From assembly GCA_036674765.1 (NCBI GenBank), contig JARVKI010000054.1, positions 1-64,000 on the forward strand: a stretch of DNA of 64,000 nucleotides. The letters are read 5' to 3'. Within the stretch, counting starts at the first letter, position 1. Each line of letters begins with the position of its first letter. Origin of the DNA: Seiridium cupressi. Its lineage: Eukaryota; Ascomycota; Sordariomycetes; Amphisphaeriales; Sporocadaceae. Both the position numbers and the translations under genes were made by a program. The notes below the pieces were generated by a model. The model saw only the letters and a program-made list of their open reading frames with translations. It had not been told where the DNA came from and ran no database searches. Below are positions 10,395-23,293 of the stretch, one piece after another.

Positions 10395-12955
10395 CTAATA
10401 CTTTAATATGATAGTCAGCCTTGCTCTACCTGTTTTGGTGGTTTTCTCCAAATCTTCAGCTCTGTGACGCGAACATGCTAGGTGGAGGACAAGGTAACTG
10501 GGTTTCACTCCGCACAGATCAAGTATCACCTTCTCCAGAAGTATGTTGGAGTGCTGGAAACCCACACGAATCTCATGTGAGCCTCGACCTATTAGCTCGA
10601 GCGAATTTCGACGGGTCCAGGCGCAATCCTGAACAGCATGGTACCAGCCTGGGGCCAGCTCGCCCTTGATGTCGGGCTCGGGCGCAAGCCGATAAGTCGT
10701 TATCGGCACATCATCAATCTTGATGTCATACTTCATGACGTGCGACGGATCGACGTCTAGTATCATGTTGAAGTGGAGCTCTAGGTATGGTCCGTCAACT
10801 TTGTCAAATATGTATACCTGATACACTGAGAAAGAAGCATCCTTCGCGTCAGGGTCGATGGAGACAGCGCCAGCAGCAGTTATACCCAAGTTCGGAAGCG
10901 TACGATAACCTGTTAAGTGAATTGCCGCAGATGCCGGAATGTATACGTATCCATCTGCTTCAACGTATCCGCTCAATGGACCGTCTAGTGGCCGATTGAT
11001 TATGGGAAGATGAACCTGCTCGAAGTCATCTCCATACGGGCCATAGGTACCGTCAGTGGATTTGATATCGATCAGGATCTCCTCATTGAATCCAGTTGGA
11101 ACCTTCGCCCAGTCAATGTCAATATAGAGCCGTTCGTTATCGTTCTCTGGAGATATGCGGCCAGACGCCTTGGCCAACTTGATCCAATCATATGGAGCCT
11201 TACATTCCCAGTTCAAGGCTTTGGAACCGCGCGTGTAGAGCTAAAACCAGCGATTGTGCGGATCGTAAGGAGACATACTTCCGAGCGTTACACCAGATAT
11301 CAGATCGCGGCGGCTGGGATGCATCCGATCAGTCTCCTCGTTACAGTGACCCGGTCTGATACCAGCGTGACCCTCGATAGCAACCCCCATCTGGCCCACT
11401 AGAGGGTTACTGTCTTGCCGCCCTTGTACGAAACAGAGACTGCTGATCATAGATAGAGAATGGAACTATTCGCCGAGCTGGAAGTTTGCACCGAATAGAT
11501 CGAGCACCTTTCGCGCAGCTTTGTTAGCAAAATTACGACACTATTCAGCCGACAATGAATTACGCGCCAGATTCACCCGCAAAGAAGTGTATATAGCGCT
11601 TGCCTTCACGGGATGTAGAACCAACTCGAAAAAAGCGGGCTTATAATATTCCGTTACCTTGGTGTCATAAACCCTCTGTACGTCTGTCAGAAGAGTTTCC
11701 CATCTCTCAACAACGAGGTTTGCTTCGTTGTAATGAAGTAACGAGAACGTGTCAGCTTCCATGTGTTCATGGCGCCGCAGAGCCATCGGGCAGTCATACA
11801 CACGCCAGAACGAAGTCACCTTATCGGCAGGATCGAAACCAAATTCTCGTTGGGTCAGGGTTTGGAGGAAGGCGGGCAAGGTCGTCGCTGAGACAGAGTT
11901 GATATCACATGCGAGCTGTATCACAAACGACAAAGGGATTTCCATTGGCTTAATATCACCGACATTCAATACCCATATCTGCCTAGCGTTGCGGCGGTGT
12001 GCCTCCTGAAGTTGATGCCAGAACTTGCCTAAAGAGTTCGTGTTGATCTATTTGTAGCTTCTCGGTGTTCCGACATATTCAAAGTGGTAGTATATATAAT
12101 ATCGTGTTAGCAATGCCGGTCAAAACGAGGAGAACTCCTACTCCAGCGCCGCCTTTGCGGTGGATTTCATTGCCAGTCGGTAGTCGACGTATTGAGCCAA
12201 AGTTGTCATCCGCAAATAGCAGTGTAACGTCTTCTGGCACATCAAGTCGCCCGGAGTCCCAGTACTCTTGTACTTTTCTGTACAACGCTATGAGTTCTAC
12301 CGGGAATCAGCTTAAATGTGCCCCTCAAGTTGATTCCGAAGAGACTGCTTACGTGGTTCAGTCTCCTCACAGTCGTGGACATCCTTTATTAGGGACCTCT
12401 GCGTCCTAAGCACGTGTTGGACGACGGCAGCTGGATCATCTGTCTTCATTGCCCTGTCGTACTCACCGCGCATTCCCATGATAAACTATGACTCGATTCC
12501 ATTCGCTCGCTTGATCCCATCGCTGAAGAATTGTGATATCTTCTCTTTGTTGTCAATCCAGGACCATGTTCCGTCGGCACTATCCTCATGCCATTCATTG
12601 GTGGCTCGTTGCATGGGTTCGTGCTAAGAGATTGACAAGACAATGCCGTACTGATCAGCTAGCTAGTCGCTGATTGTCTGCATTATCAACGAAGAACGAG
12701 CTGCCGGGGTTGGGATAGCCGGGCCACATCGCTGGCCACATGAAGTTTGCCTGCGTTAGGTTAGAACTGCATTCAATGTAAAATCAGAGGCAGGGAGCGA
12801 ACAGACTTTTAGTCTCAGCAATAATTCAAACACTTTCACGTGGAAGCCTCTCCCGTATTTCCCAAACTTCTCCAATACCCACCCTGTCAAGGCGGGCACC
12901 TCGTCAACTTGCAAGGGTCGGAAGTGAGCTGAGGATGTTCATACATCAAGGGACA
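10395..12955 (-). pseudogene. GH115 xylan alpha-1,2-glucuronidase pseudogene
   Basis: Intact GH115 enzymes remove (methyl)glucuronic acid from xylan. Recognisable blocks appear in family order on the minus strand: VPALTGWVLEKFGKYGRGF, NFMWPAMWPGYPNPG, HEPMQRATNEW, MGMRGEYDRAM, VPEDVTLLFADDNFG, NVGDIKPMEIPLSF, PAFFELVLHPV, and an intact 270-codon C-terminal domain (11216-10395). It is broken in several ways. In-frame TAG codons lie at 12624-12626, 12486-12488, 12048-12050 (replacing the Trp of YKW) and 11466-11468. A 4-bp duplication near 12657-12666 shifts the frame, and one expected splice acceptor is missing near 12095. Roughly the first 200 residues cannot be found. The long intact C-terminal frame suggests recent decay or chance. 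Confidence 0.85.
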
Positions 12956-13088
12956 ATTCTGTTGACGGTCCGTTCTAGTATGCCTGGCTTACCACAATTT
13001 TTTGACTGGTCGTTTTGACTGTTGAAAATCCGGTTTGTACCTCCAGTTGCCTGCAATAAACATTTGAAGCTCATGAAACTACTACGTA

Positions 13089-14326
13089 GGAAAACTACAT
13101 CATCCAAAGAGTACCCACTGCGAAATGGCTCGGTATCAATGTGTTTCTCTGAGATGCCACGGTTGCTATGACGGCTGCATGTCATAACTTTATCGGACTG
13201 ATCATCGTAAGAGCTTTCCTCGGGGCCTTCGAAGCCGTGTGCTAACCGACATTTACTGCACTATCCGGCATGTGGTATCGGAGGGAAGAACAATCACGTA
13301 CCGTGGTGTTTTGGAATGTCCTGTTCTTGACACGAGGCTTTCAGATTTCGGTTCTCCGACTCAGTCGCTAGCCGTATTGCAAGTACATGACGAACGGGCT
13401 CCAGCAGATCGTCGGTGGTCTACTCGCCTTCATCTTTACTCACATACCCGCATCCGCACCAGTGAGCGACTGGCAAGCACTGTTCAAGACACATGGTCTG
13501 ATTGCGGCTGTTTGGGGAATATTCATCATCTACTGGATGCCGGATTCACCGATGAAGGCAAAGTGCTTCTTAGAGGAAGACAAGAAGCTCATGGTCGAAT
13601 GCGTCCGTGTCAATCAGACGGGCATCCAAAACCGCAAATTCCGTGCCGACCAAGTCAAGGAGGCATTCCTGGACCCACAGGTGTATGCCTTCATTCTCAT
13701 CCAATAGCTTACGACTCTTCCTTCGGGCGGATGGGGAGCTTACGCAGCGCTCGTCATCCAATCATTCGGCTGCTCGACATGGATTATCCAGCTATTGCAG
13801 ATGGTTACTGGTATCATTCGAATAATCGCCATGTGGTCGGATGTCTGGATAGAACGAAAGTACAAGCAGACCATCTGGTCTGCTGTAGCGTCCGTCTTGC
13901 CGACGATTGCAGGGGCGGCGGCTTTGTGCGTCGTGCCCTCCACTGGGCATAATTAAGTCAGGCTACTGTTCTCTTGGTACATCATGTAAGTTGGACTGCT
14001 CATCTTGGCTACGTAGCTCTTCCTAGCGTTCGGTAGGTACTCATTCTGATGTGCTGTCGGTCTGTCGCTTTCTCTTGTAACGCGAAAGGTTCTGGACAGA
14101 CTAAGGAGTCGGTTAGGCTTCATGTCTTGGCTGCTGTAAGTCTTACAATAAGCAATGCTGGCTGCATTTGCGCGAGGGGGGATACTGGCCATCATAGGGC
14201 AATGCTATCGAACCCCAGGTCTTCAGAAAGCAAGATGCGCTGCGATACTTCCCGGCACTCGCTGTGATTCTGACATGCTTCGTTGCCGTCGTAATAGTGC
14301 TCATAGCATTGCGAGGAGAGCGCTAG
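13089..14326 (+). pseudogene. MFS transporter pseudogene, Dal5/anion-symporter family
   Basis: Translated blocks match the allantoate/anion:cation symporter branch of the major facilitator superfamily: PTAKWLGINVFL, FIGLIIVRAFLGAFEAV, MWYRREEQSR, TNGLQQIVGGLLAF, MPDSPMKAKCFLEEDKKLM, TLPSGGWGAYAALVIQSFG and YFPALAVILTCFVAVVIV. Stops interrupt the frame at 13150-13152 (TGA where Trp is usual), 13243-13245 (TAA) and 13705-13707 (TAG). Frames also drift between about 13960 and 14200. The first membrane helices, about 100 residues, are absent. It diverges from the GH115 pseudogene next door. A shared role in using glucuronoxylan fragments is an inference from that position only. Confidence 0.8.
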
Positions 14327-15732
14327 CGGACACTGCCGGCTTGCACGGCTTCGAGGATATCACAGATAAGGCGAGCTCAGCTCGCTTTAAACCTAAGGCT
14401 GACGCAGCTTTGGTGTGGAAAAGTACTGATTTCCGGATCTACCGGAGAAGGTAAACTTCCGGTATGCTTACATTGTACATATTGAGCACTAAAAAGCATG
14501 TTTACCCGCTTCAAAGCAAGCAACACATAGTTACGCCGTTGTGTGACCTTACAACCATAGTTACTGGCTCACCGATAGGATAACAAACTTCAACTCAATC
14601 AATATCCTACGAGCCATGGCCGTTACGGGACTATGTTTTCCACCGGAGAAAATTTGCATGCCAAGTGAATGCTGTAGTGACTACCTTATGCCTACATACA
14701 GCCTCGAACCTAGCGATGCTGCCATTCGCGACGGAGCTGCTCTAAAAACATTGACATAATTGCAGACTGTCACAATCTGAACTGGAGACGCTAACCAACC
14801 TAGCAATCTGAGTGGACCCTAAACGTTTGCCGGCACGCGAGCATGACGCACGCCTTCTTCTTAACAGGCCCCCAACAACCTTCCCCAGCTCGACCGAGGT
14901 GAAAACAAAAACGGGCAGCCACTGATAACGAGCACCAGGGCACTATGTAACAAGCTTCGACTAGTGGACGATGCCACTGACACGGGAGACGGCAATGGCA
15001 CTTTAGGGTCTTACGAAATGCTCGGCACCTCCACCCCGCAGCGGTTGCCATGATTGTGCGACCTCATCTTAGATCTCGGTGTCTCAGCAAAACGATCGTG
15101 CTTGCGCAAGACTTCCAGTGCTGTTCGATGTCGGCGTTGGACCATGCAGTACAACCCGTCAGTCCATCTTAATCACCCAAAGCTCGGCTCGGTGCAGATC
15201 CATAACCGATTCGCCGTAGTCTTCGGGCCCATCCCGGAGACAGATCCGCTTCGTTTATCTTCCCCCTTACGCAGGAACCTTGCATAACCATTTGAGGTCT
15301 GGAGCTGTCATCTCACATATCTCCCAGGCGCTTGACGGCCCTATTGCTAATACTCGGGTGCTATCTTGACCTCGGCGGTGGTCGCCGCGTACCAGCAGTG
15401 TCGTCGCAAGCCATCAACGGGGACTGCCTAGTGTTCCTGTCTGAGACACCGACGACCGTTATCAGTTCCAGCGAGCTGGCGCGATCCACTACGTTATGCA
15501 TCCAAAACTTCCAGAACGATGGACTAGCTTTCCTAGCTGAAGTGGACGTCCCCTGCCCATGCTATGCCAGATCCACGGAGGCGGGTCTGTGGGTTGCCTA
15601 CATATTTGCCTACTTTCCCCAGGTCCATAAGATTTTGATCTCCAGTAGCCTTGCACCGCTCTGACAACCCCAAGGCCCAATACTCCTGCTGACTCTCGCC
15701 CGTAACTTCGGAATCGCAACCAAGAGTTCACT
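14327..15732. other. Intergenic stretch, no supported gene
   Basis: No conserved frame or splice structure is visible. The right end must contain the promoter of the nucleoside-permease-family gene. The left end follows the C-terminal remains of the MFS pseudogene. Confidence 0.45.
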
Positions 15733-17144
15733 ATGTGGACAAACTCCATTGTCGCCAGCTCCCTGCTGGTGGCTGGCCAAGCCTTGGCTTCCGTTGCACC
15801 TCGTCAACCCTACGCATACCCGGCCAAGCCCGAGTTCAAGCGCACCGAGGGTTGCACAACTGCTGAGAAGATTGCCCCCAAGGTTCTCATCATCAGCATG
15901 GTAGGTCTTCCGCCTGGTTACAACCTCGAACGCTTTGCTGACCGTACGTAGTTCTACCCTGAGGCTGATATCTGGTACGACAACCTGCCCAGCAGCGGAT
16001 ATGGTGATCTATTTGCTCAGAACATTACGGTGCCTGGTCTCTCTCCTATCTATCCCCAGGTACACTGCACCTCCTCTGGAGAGATTTGCCAGGTCACCGC
16101 TGGCGAGGCTGAGATTAATGCCGCGGCATCCATCTCCTCGCTGATGCTGTCAACCAAGTTCGATTTCACATCGACCTATATCTTGATGAACGGTATTGCT
16201 GGTGTTTCGCCCAAGTTGGCCACATTGGGCAGTGTAGCCTTATCCAAGTTCTCGGTCCAGGTTGCTCTGCAGTATGAGTTCGACTCGCGCGAGCTTCCTT
16301 CCAACTTCTCAACTGGCTATATTGGTTACGACAACTACTACCCTGGCGAATACCCCGAGGAGGCTTATGGCACCGAAGTCATGGAGCTCAACGAGGCTCT
16401 GAGAGACATCGCCTTTACTTTTGCTTCCCAGGCCAACCTTAGCGACAGCACCGGGGCGCAGACTTATCGTGCCAAGTATGCTGCTGCTGGCGATATCTAC
16501 ACTGCCGCTGCCGCTGGTCCCAGCGTCGTCAAGTGTGACAGTGCAACCAGTGATGTTTACTACTCTGGAAACATCCTTGGCGAGGCTTTTGACAACACCA
16601 CCAAGGTGTGGACCAACCAAACCGAGTACACCTACTGCATGACCGCCCAGGAAGACTCTGCCGTGTTGCAGTCCATCATGCGGGCTCATCTTGCTGGTCT
16701 TGCCGATTATTCAAGGGCTATCCTCGTGCGAACTGGTACGTTGCAAGTCGTCCGTTAGCAGTACCAATGAATATGCTGACTCGTATAATAGCTTCCGACT
16801 TTGATCGTCCCCCGCCGGGCATCAGTGCTTATGACCACCTTCTCATTTCCTCGCAAGGTGGCTTCACTCCTGCTGTAGAGAACATCTACTACGCCGGCAT
16901 CGAGATCGTCAAGGGTATCCTTCACAGCTGGAACTGCACTTTTGCCGCCGGTGTCCAGCCCACCAACTATATTGGCGACATCTTTGGCTCCCTTGGTGGT
17001 GAGCCTGATTTCGGCCTTGGCAGCGTCTTCAGTGGTGAGGGCGCCCAGACTGACGGATCTTCTTACACCGGATACATCAAGAGAAGCAACTACGGCAAGA
17101 GAGGCTTCTACAAGAGCCCCAAGGCTGTCCGCCTCTCGCAATAA
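15733..17144 (+). CDS. Secreted purine nucleoside permease (NUP) family protein
   Basis: The protein belongs to the NUP family, named after a Candida nucleoside permease. Its members resemble nucleoside phosphorylase folds more than membrane carriers, so transport itself is uncertain. Three exons (15733-15900, 15952-16735, 16792-17144) give 434 aa. Residues 1-19 form a signal peptide (MWTNSIVASSLLVAGQALA). The conserved start APKVLIISMFYPEADIW is completed across the first intron. Other typical blocks are VPGLSPIYPQVHC, ILMNGIAGVSPKL and the C-terminal YYAGIEIVKGILHSW. Several N-glycosylation sequons and no membrane helix after the signal fit an extracellular or wall-associated protein. It is intact, although it lies beside two pseudogenes. 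Confidence 0.88.
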
Positions 17145-18114
17145 ACTGCATGATTAGAAATGCCGGATGATGGTGAATATATAATAAGCAGAAACGTAAA
17201 GATAATGATTAATGCCACTCATCAAATATCACTCACCATTTTGAAGCTCAATGTGCTGTGAAATTGTTAATGGGCTCATCTATACTTAGAATCATGTGTG
17301 TGCCTTCGTAGCCAGATCATTCTGCTCTCGGTACCTTGGCTCCAATAGCTAGAACCGCCTTTTCGCCATATCCTTTTGCGTTCCCCAAAATACCCCTACA
17401 TTTCCAAGAATACTTCGTCATCGTATGTTATGCGTATAAGTCGAAGGTTCCGATATGCACTCAAACACTTGCAGCATGTTGTGGGGTGTGATGCGGTCAA
17501 AGTCCTACAGCCCGTTGGCACATTCTCGGATGCTGGAGCGAGTGTCTATCCAGGGGGGGGACCATATGGATTGCATCTATAAACCGTCCAAGTTATTTGC
17601 GGGCCTCTAGGTAATTGGGATGGGCTGCAACAGATCAAAGGACATACCGCATACTGGGTAACAAAGCAATGGTACTGAACACCAGAGCACTCTATTGTTA
17701 GATATACATCAACACTATGATACATTTTGCCGATGCGTCCTTCACGCCAACCAGACCTCACTGAGAAGAAATCTAGAACAAATGAAAGTCTTGTCATGGA
17801 CTCGGGCATCGGTCCAGTGACTTTTGGTTGGGAACTTACCTCCCTACCCGCAGGTACTGCAGCCTTGCGGTCTGCATCATACAACATAACCCTCTATCCC
17901 CAAGCCAACATACATCATCATGCGCCTTTCATATCTTGCTGTGTGGAGGCATCTAAATGGCCTTCCTACCGACGCCTCATCAATTCTTTAAACACGTCCG
18001 GCACTCAACAACGCCAAGCTGACCGGCCCTTGAATAAATACCATGGGGATGTCGTTGACTCCGGAAATACAGGCCTAAAGAAGTCACTGTAAAGTGGCGT
18101 CGAGTCGCATAAGC
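17145..18114. other. Convergent 3' flanks, no supported gene
   Basis: The NUP-family gene and the AAA ATPase gene end facing this interval. I see only short random frames and no RNA gene. Confidence 0.5.
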
Positions 18115-21054
18115 CTACTTGTCGTCCTTGCCATTATCGTCCTGTTCCTCCTCTTTTTCTTTGAGTACAACGTTAATCTTCCCAGTCCAACCCTTTGATA
18201 TCTCGTACTTGCCACCAAGCACAAGGTCCTTGGCGACAAGCTCTCTCGTGCGGCCAAGCGACTCAATTGCGGCGATGCGCTCGTTAGTGTCCTCGAGGAA
18301 CTGGCGGAAGCCGGGCTGACTGCAGATCTCCTTGAATGCTCGATGCATGGGCACTGAACTGGCTCGCACTTGTGATGTACTCGTAATGGTGAAGAGGTGG
18401 AGACGGTCGAGGTCGCGGATAAAATCCGATCGGGTCATGATCTGCTGAGATATGTGCATAGGATATGAGGGGAGGACGTGTCCAGTGACTTCGTCGTAGG
18501 TCTTCTCCATGTCGTCCTCTTTATCCACAAGAGCTTGCGCTAACATCATTGCTCCTGCCTACAGTCATATCAGTCTGGATATTCATGAGACGCACTGATT
18601 GCTGGGGAGTTTCTGCAAACTACGATGACTGCGCCTCGGAGACGTGGCATGAAAGAGGAGGGGTAAATACTTACAGCCCATTTTTGTTGATCCATGACAT
18701 CGTCATCCATCTCAGAACCTAGGATCCAGCACTGGTTTAGAAACCAGGTCTTCTCGGTCTCCTTGACCTGATTGCAAGTTCTGATCATATTCGCAGACTT
18801 GGCCACCCGGTTCAGGAAGGATAACCGTCCACCAACAAGATCGTATACTTCTTCCAGCAGAGTCTTGGGTACGTCTTCCTGGAAATATCGTTTTCGATAC
18901 TTCTTCAAAGCAGCAATTGCTTGAGACTTTGGTAGGTCGTGGACTGCCAGGACTTCCATCCGTGTCGCCAACTGCTTGAATCGCTCGTATACCCAGTAGG
19001 CGTCGCTGTTGAAAACCATGGTGACAAGATTCGAGGCAGCCCATTGCTCTGCCCTCTGTTGCAATAACTCCAGCAGATCCTTCCCGTCTTCGTCGTCCCG
19101 GATGAGATGGCATTGGTTGACTATGACGATGAGGGGTCTGTTCTTATGCGCACGGTGCTTCAAGGCGACTTTCTCCAGTTTGTTCAATGCTCTCTCAATG
19201 TCGAGTAGTGCGGTCGTGTCTCTTGGCCCTCGCTCGCTGAAATATCCTCCTATGTAATCCTCATCTATACACGCAGGTTAGCAGATCTGTTTGAGTTGTT
19301 GCTAAACGTCTAAGAGCCTGTGCGTGCCTGAATGTCTACGGGTCCGATTAGTGATGCTATTGACAGCACTTTCCATCGCAATAAGCAGCCCGGAATGTGT
19401 ATTGCTTGACCAGATTTTGACTGCCATGCTTAGCAAGACACCTTGCCGATGGTACCTGCCAACTTTACACCGGTATCGCTCGCGCAGTTCCGAACATTGC
19501 CTGTGTCAAAGCAGTAGCGTAAAGCTTTTGGTTGACGGGGTCCATGACATGTTCTGATTCTTGTTCCTTGTTTGACCCCGACCATGCTTTGGTCCCATAT
19601 GATCTTGTTACACCAAAAAGCGATACAACTGGCCTCATTCGACTTTCATGTACCCTGAGGGCACATTCTTCAATATGTATGAACTCTAGTTCGAACACAG
19701 GTCAGAGTCACTTTTGCCGGCTTGACGTCCTATTTGAGGCATAGGGAGTAATGCAAGTGCTGCAGCACAAAACCCATGTGGCTTATTGCTCGAGCCTCAC
19801 TGACACCGTCGACCTCCATCCATAGTTTTCGAGGAGCGAACCAGCAACAGTGCTTACCTCAGGCCATATCGCACTTTCCGCCTCTTAAGCTTCCAAAGCC
19901 GGATACAGAAACGTATCCGGTTGCCGAACAAGTCCCGGTTGTGGCTGCAAATATACCCGAAACATGAGGTGTGATACTCTGATTTCGATGCTCTAGCTTC
20001 GAATACCACTTTTCGGCATGATCGAACTCTCAGTGTGTCTCGGCAACAACCACCTCTTGTTCCAAATCATACGGCACACCTTTCCACTTCTCACGGAGTC
20101 AACGAGCCACCATTTAACAGCATTCCGAACTTGTCAATCAAATTCGGTCGCCAGTCGTATTGTTGAACCAAGGGGTTCCTTCCAGTTTACTCCCATTGCT
20201 CACCTAGAATAATACGATCACGACCCTCGCAACTGGCCATATCGCGAAAGTTGGCCAACATCTATGACCGTAATAAGTGTCATCTATTCGAAACGCATCT
20301 GGACCACAGATGGTGCGTCTTTTCGGAATCACGGGCTGCTTTCCCGAACTCTTCGTAGTACAACGCCGACTTTCAGGCACCACAGCTCAATCGACAGAAA
20401 TGAAAGTAACTTACGAAATTCGTAATCAAGCGCCTTCCCCAAACGGATCCGGAATATCTCGAGGTCGGCGTGTGCCTCAAACATGGCGCAGCCATACCCG
20501 TCGATCTTGCGCATGGCCTCCAACAACATGGAGCTCTTTCCAGTTCCCTTCTCGCCCATGATGAGGTGATAGTGTCCCTTGTCGGCGCCCTTGACGATAG
20601 CATCAATCTTGGCCTGTTCTGCGCGCTGGATCCAGTGTTCCTCATTCGGGGGTAAAGGGATGTCCTTTGCGATTGCTGCGAGTTCGAGCACTGGGTCGCC
20701 AGGCTGAAAGGCGTTCTCGATCTTCCTCAACTGCAGAGCCTTATAGGACTTGTGGTAGGCGTAGCCGGCCAGGGCAAATCCGGCCCCCAAGACCACCACG
20801 GATGCTAGGGTGGTGGCTGCTGATTCGAGCATTCGCACCAATAGAGTCGGTTCGCCATTTCCTGGTTTGGGATTGCCCTGCTGATTGCCCTGCTGAGACT
20901 CTTCCTGGCGTCTAGTTGCAGTATGCGAGAAGTGCCGGCGTGCTGGTCGGATAAGCGGCACCTGCTGAGCCAGGCCGTGTCGCGTGCGACGGCGAACCAA
21001 CGGGCCCGCCAGTCTGGCAGCCCCCGGCCGGCTGCCCTTCATCACCAGCATCAT
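18115..21054 (-). CDS. Mitochondrial AAA-type P-loop ATPase, function unknown
   Basis: Three exons (21054-20415, 19264-18675, 18558-18115) give 557 aa. The N-terminus is rich in Arg, Ser and His and lacks acids (residues 1-50), a likely mitochondrial presequence. A single hydrophobic helix follows near 85-105. The nucleotide site has Walker A GEKGTGKSS and a Walker B-like strand PLIVIVNQCHLI. Family blocks include RGPRDTTALLDIERALNKLE, LLQQRAEQWAASNLVTMVF and VYDLVGGRLSFLNRVAKS. I recognise this as a conserved fungal mitochondrial ATPase family but cannot give a tested function. The first intron is 1150 nt (19265-20414), about twenty times longer than its neighbours. Its joints (C|GTAAGT and TATAG|AT) restore the expected YEFHEDYIGGYFSERG. 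Confidence 0.82.
19265..20414 (-). other. Abnormally long intron with relic coding segments
   Basis: This 1.15-kb intron separates exons 1 and 2 of the AAA ATPase gene. On the same strand it contains coding-like fragments broken by stops, for example SGFGSLRGGKCDMA and MRPVVSLFGVTRSYGTKAW (within 19465-19698). I do not recognise the source protein. I see no long terminal repeats, so an inserted and decayed gene copy or element is a guess. Confidence 0.45.
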
Positions 21055-23293
21055 GGCGAACAGTCAATTGTCATCGATTGGCTTGGTGCGTTCGATGCCC
21101 CGAATTCGATACCGTACCGTCCACTCGAAGCTATGTATTTGACGCGTCCTCTGCCAGGAGGCCTCTGGAGAAATGCCAAATTTCGTGTCCTTCTCGGCGG
21201 GATCCAGCCACAGGCTAGGAATGTGCCGTTACAGCGGACTGATTTGGCTTGGCTTGGCGTGGCTGTTGATTCTTCAGGCATGACGCGCGGACGAGACAGG
21301 GGCCAGCCAGTGCCGGAGTTGAACCGATTGAGTCTCGGAGCGCCCCCGAGTTGCGATTTGGCGCTAAAGAGTTGTATAGTCGTTCGGCAACTCTATAGGC
21401 GTCTGGATATGACTGACCATAATAATATTCTCGGTGACTTGACGAATCCAGAACAACCCATCTCGTTGAATAGCTCGATACCTTGAGCCCACTTCCGGTG
21501 TCTGCGATATTCCGACCGAGGATTGTGTTGATGTAGTTGATAATGACTTACACGCAGTCAAGGGAGCGCAACACAACAGCCCTCGAAAGCCCCTCCACTA
21601 TTATCTTCCCAGGATGACACCTACAGCAGTCCAAGTCAGAGCTCATGCTCGGAAGTTCAATGGTACTGTTATTTCAAATGGTCAAAGCGTCCGTGCGCGG
21701 AGATTCATCAGTAACGTATCCTTGACGCGCTGGCGCCTACAGCCGGCCGTTGCTACCAGTGATAGCACTGCTAGTACTGAAAACAAGCCTTGAATGACCG
21801 GTGCACAAGTGAATGGGATGCCTTTGGTCTACCAGAGCAACTACCGATCCCCAAGAAGGGACCGAAGCCGCTACCCCGCCAAGCATAAGCTCTAAGCTCT
21901 GTATAGCAACAAAGATTGGCATTGCCATATGAAGCAATGGAACAAGGAGTGATGGAATCAGACATTTCAACGAGAGATAGAGCTTCTAAAGTCGAGGAAG
22001 TATGGAATGCAGTGCTGTACGAGCGCCTGCTTCCATGTTCTCAGCATGTCCCTTTGATAAGGCAGTGTATATCTGGCACCTCAGTTGTCCTCCTCTTCAC
22101 ATACCGTGCTGCCGCAAGAACTTGTCCAGAATTAAGGCCTCGACTTGCTTTCGGTTGTTCAGATACTTTGCTCGCAGTCTTCTTTTGACTCGACTAAGCA
22201 ATCCGAATAATCGGCGGCTGTCCACAGATGAATGTCTTGCCCAAAAGAAGACAATACTTCGAGTTCCCAAATTCACTTAGCGCGCCGCAGGCCCTCAGCA
22301 ACAACAACGCTGCCATACCCTCAACAACGCACATCCTTGGTATCCTTTGGAAACTTCGAAAACCATCACTCCTTTATTACTGCTCACGCGCAAGATCTCG
22401 TTGCCGACAAAACCCTGCCGGGCGTTGATAACACAGTCAGGGCATACCGATTCCGATTTTTCGCACCCAAATCACTCGGTTCTGCGCTCTGTAGATCGGT
22501 TTGTTCCATTGGATCTCCATCATCTTCACTCAACACACCTCCCTCCCACTCGAATACTTGGCCAATTCAAACCTACAGACACTGCTGCTCATCTTCAACT
22601 CAGACTCAGCTCGAAGGCAAAGCAACACGATCTTGATTTCCTGCTGCTGGATACTTGCCTTCGCACCGGCTGAGAATTGTATCACTGCAACCGTCTAGCT
22701 CACATCTGACGCTCGCTTTCTGCTGCCGAAAATTCTCGGTAGCTTCCTTTGGGAGATTGGAAACGCTTGTTCATCTGATCTTGCTGTCGCTCGTCAGATT
22801 TTCAAGCTCTGATAGGTGAGAACGACTCCTACACCCTCTACCCCCAGGTGATCACGTATCAAGGCTTGTACCGCCGCGTCCATCGAGCGAAAGCCTTGGA
22901 GCCCTCGAAATAATTGCTAACTTCAGATACAGTGATCCACAAGTAGCTTCAGAGGCGCTTTTTGGCGACTGTGAATCTCTCTTCGTGACATCGACAACAG
23001 GTTCCTTTCATCACAAAGAGCTGTCGATACTGATTTCCACCATAAAAGGCCACTGCTGTCGGTAAGTCATTGATAAAAATTGTGCACTCGCCGATGACTT
23101 CGTTGTCACGGGTCATTCACATTGCGTTCACATTGTCGGCACTGGCCCAGCACTAATAATCAGCAGATGCTGGTCCAGCTCTGTGCATTGAGAATAGTGC
23201 TCCCTCAATTATGATTCATTGATCAGAGCCGACCAATCGACTTACACCGTTTCGAGAGTGCAAGCCCAGCTGTGGCTTGAGTATACAGCCAAG
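21055..23293. promoter_or_regulatory. Divergent promoter region, 2.2 kb
   Basis: It lies between the AAA ATPase start (-) and the long low-complexity gene (+). From about 22290 to 23100 the plus strand is rich in pyrimidine tracts and CATC/CACC motifs, typical of long fungal 5' leaders. No protein-coding gene is supported. Confidence 0.45.

Noticed and set aside
12946..13185. 79-codon minus-strand frame as possible GH115 N-terminus
   Set aside because: It is antisense to the MFS block PTAKWLGINVFL and shows no GH115 similarity.
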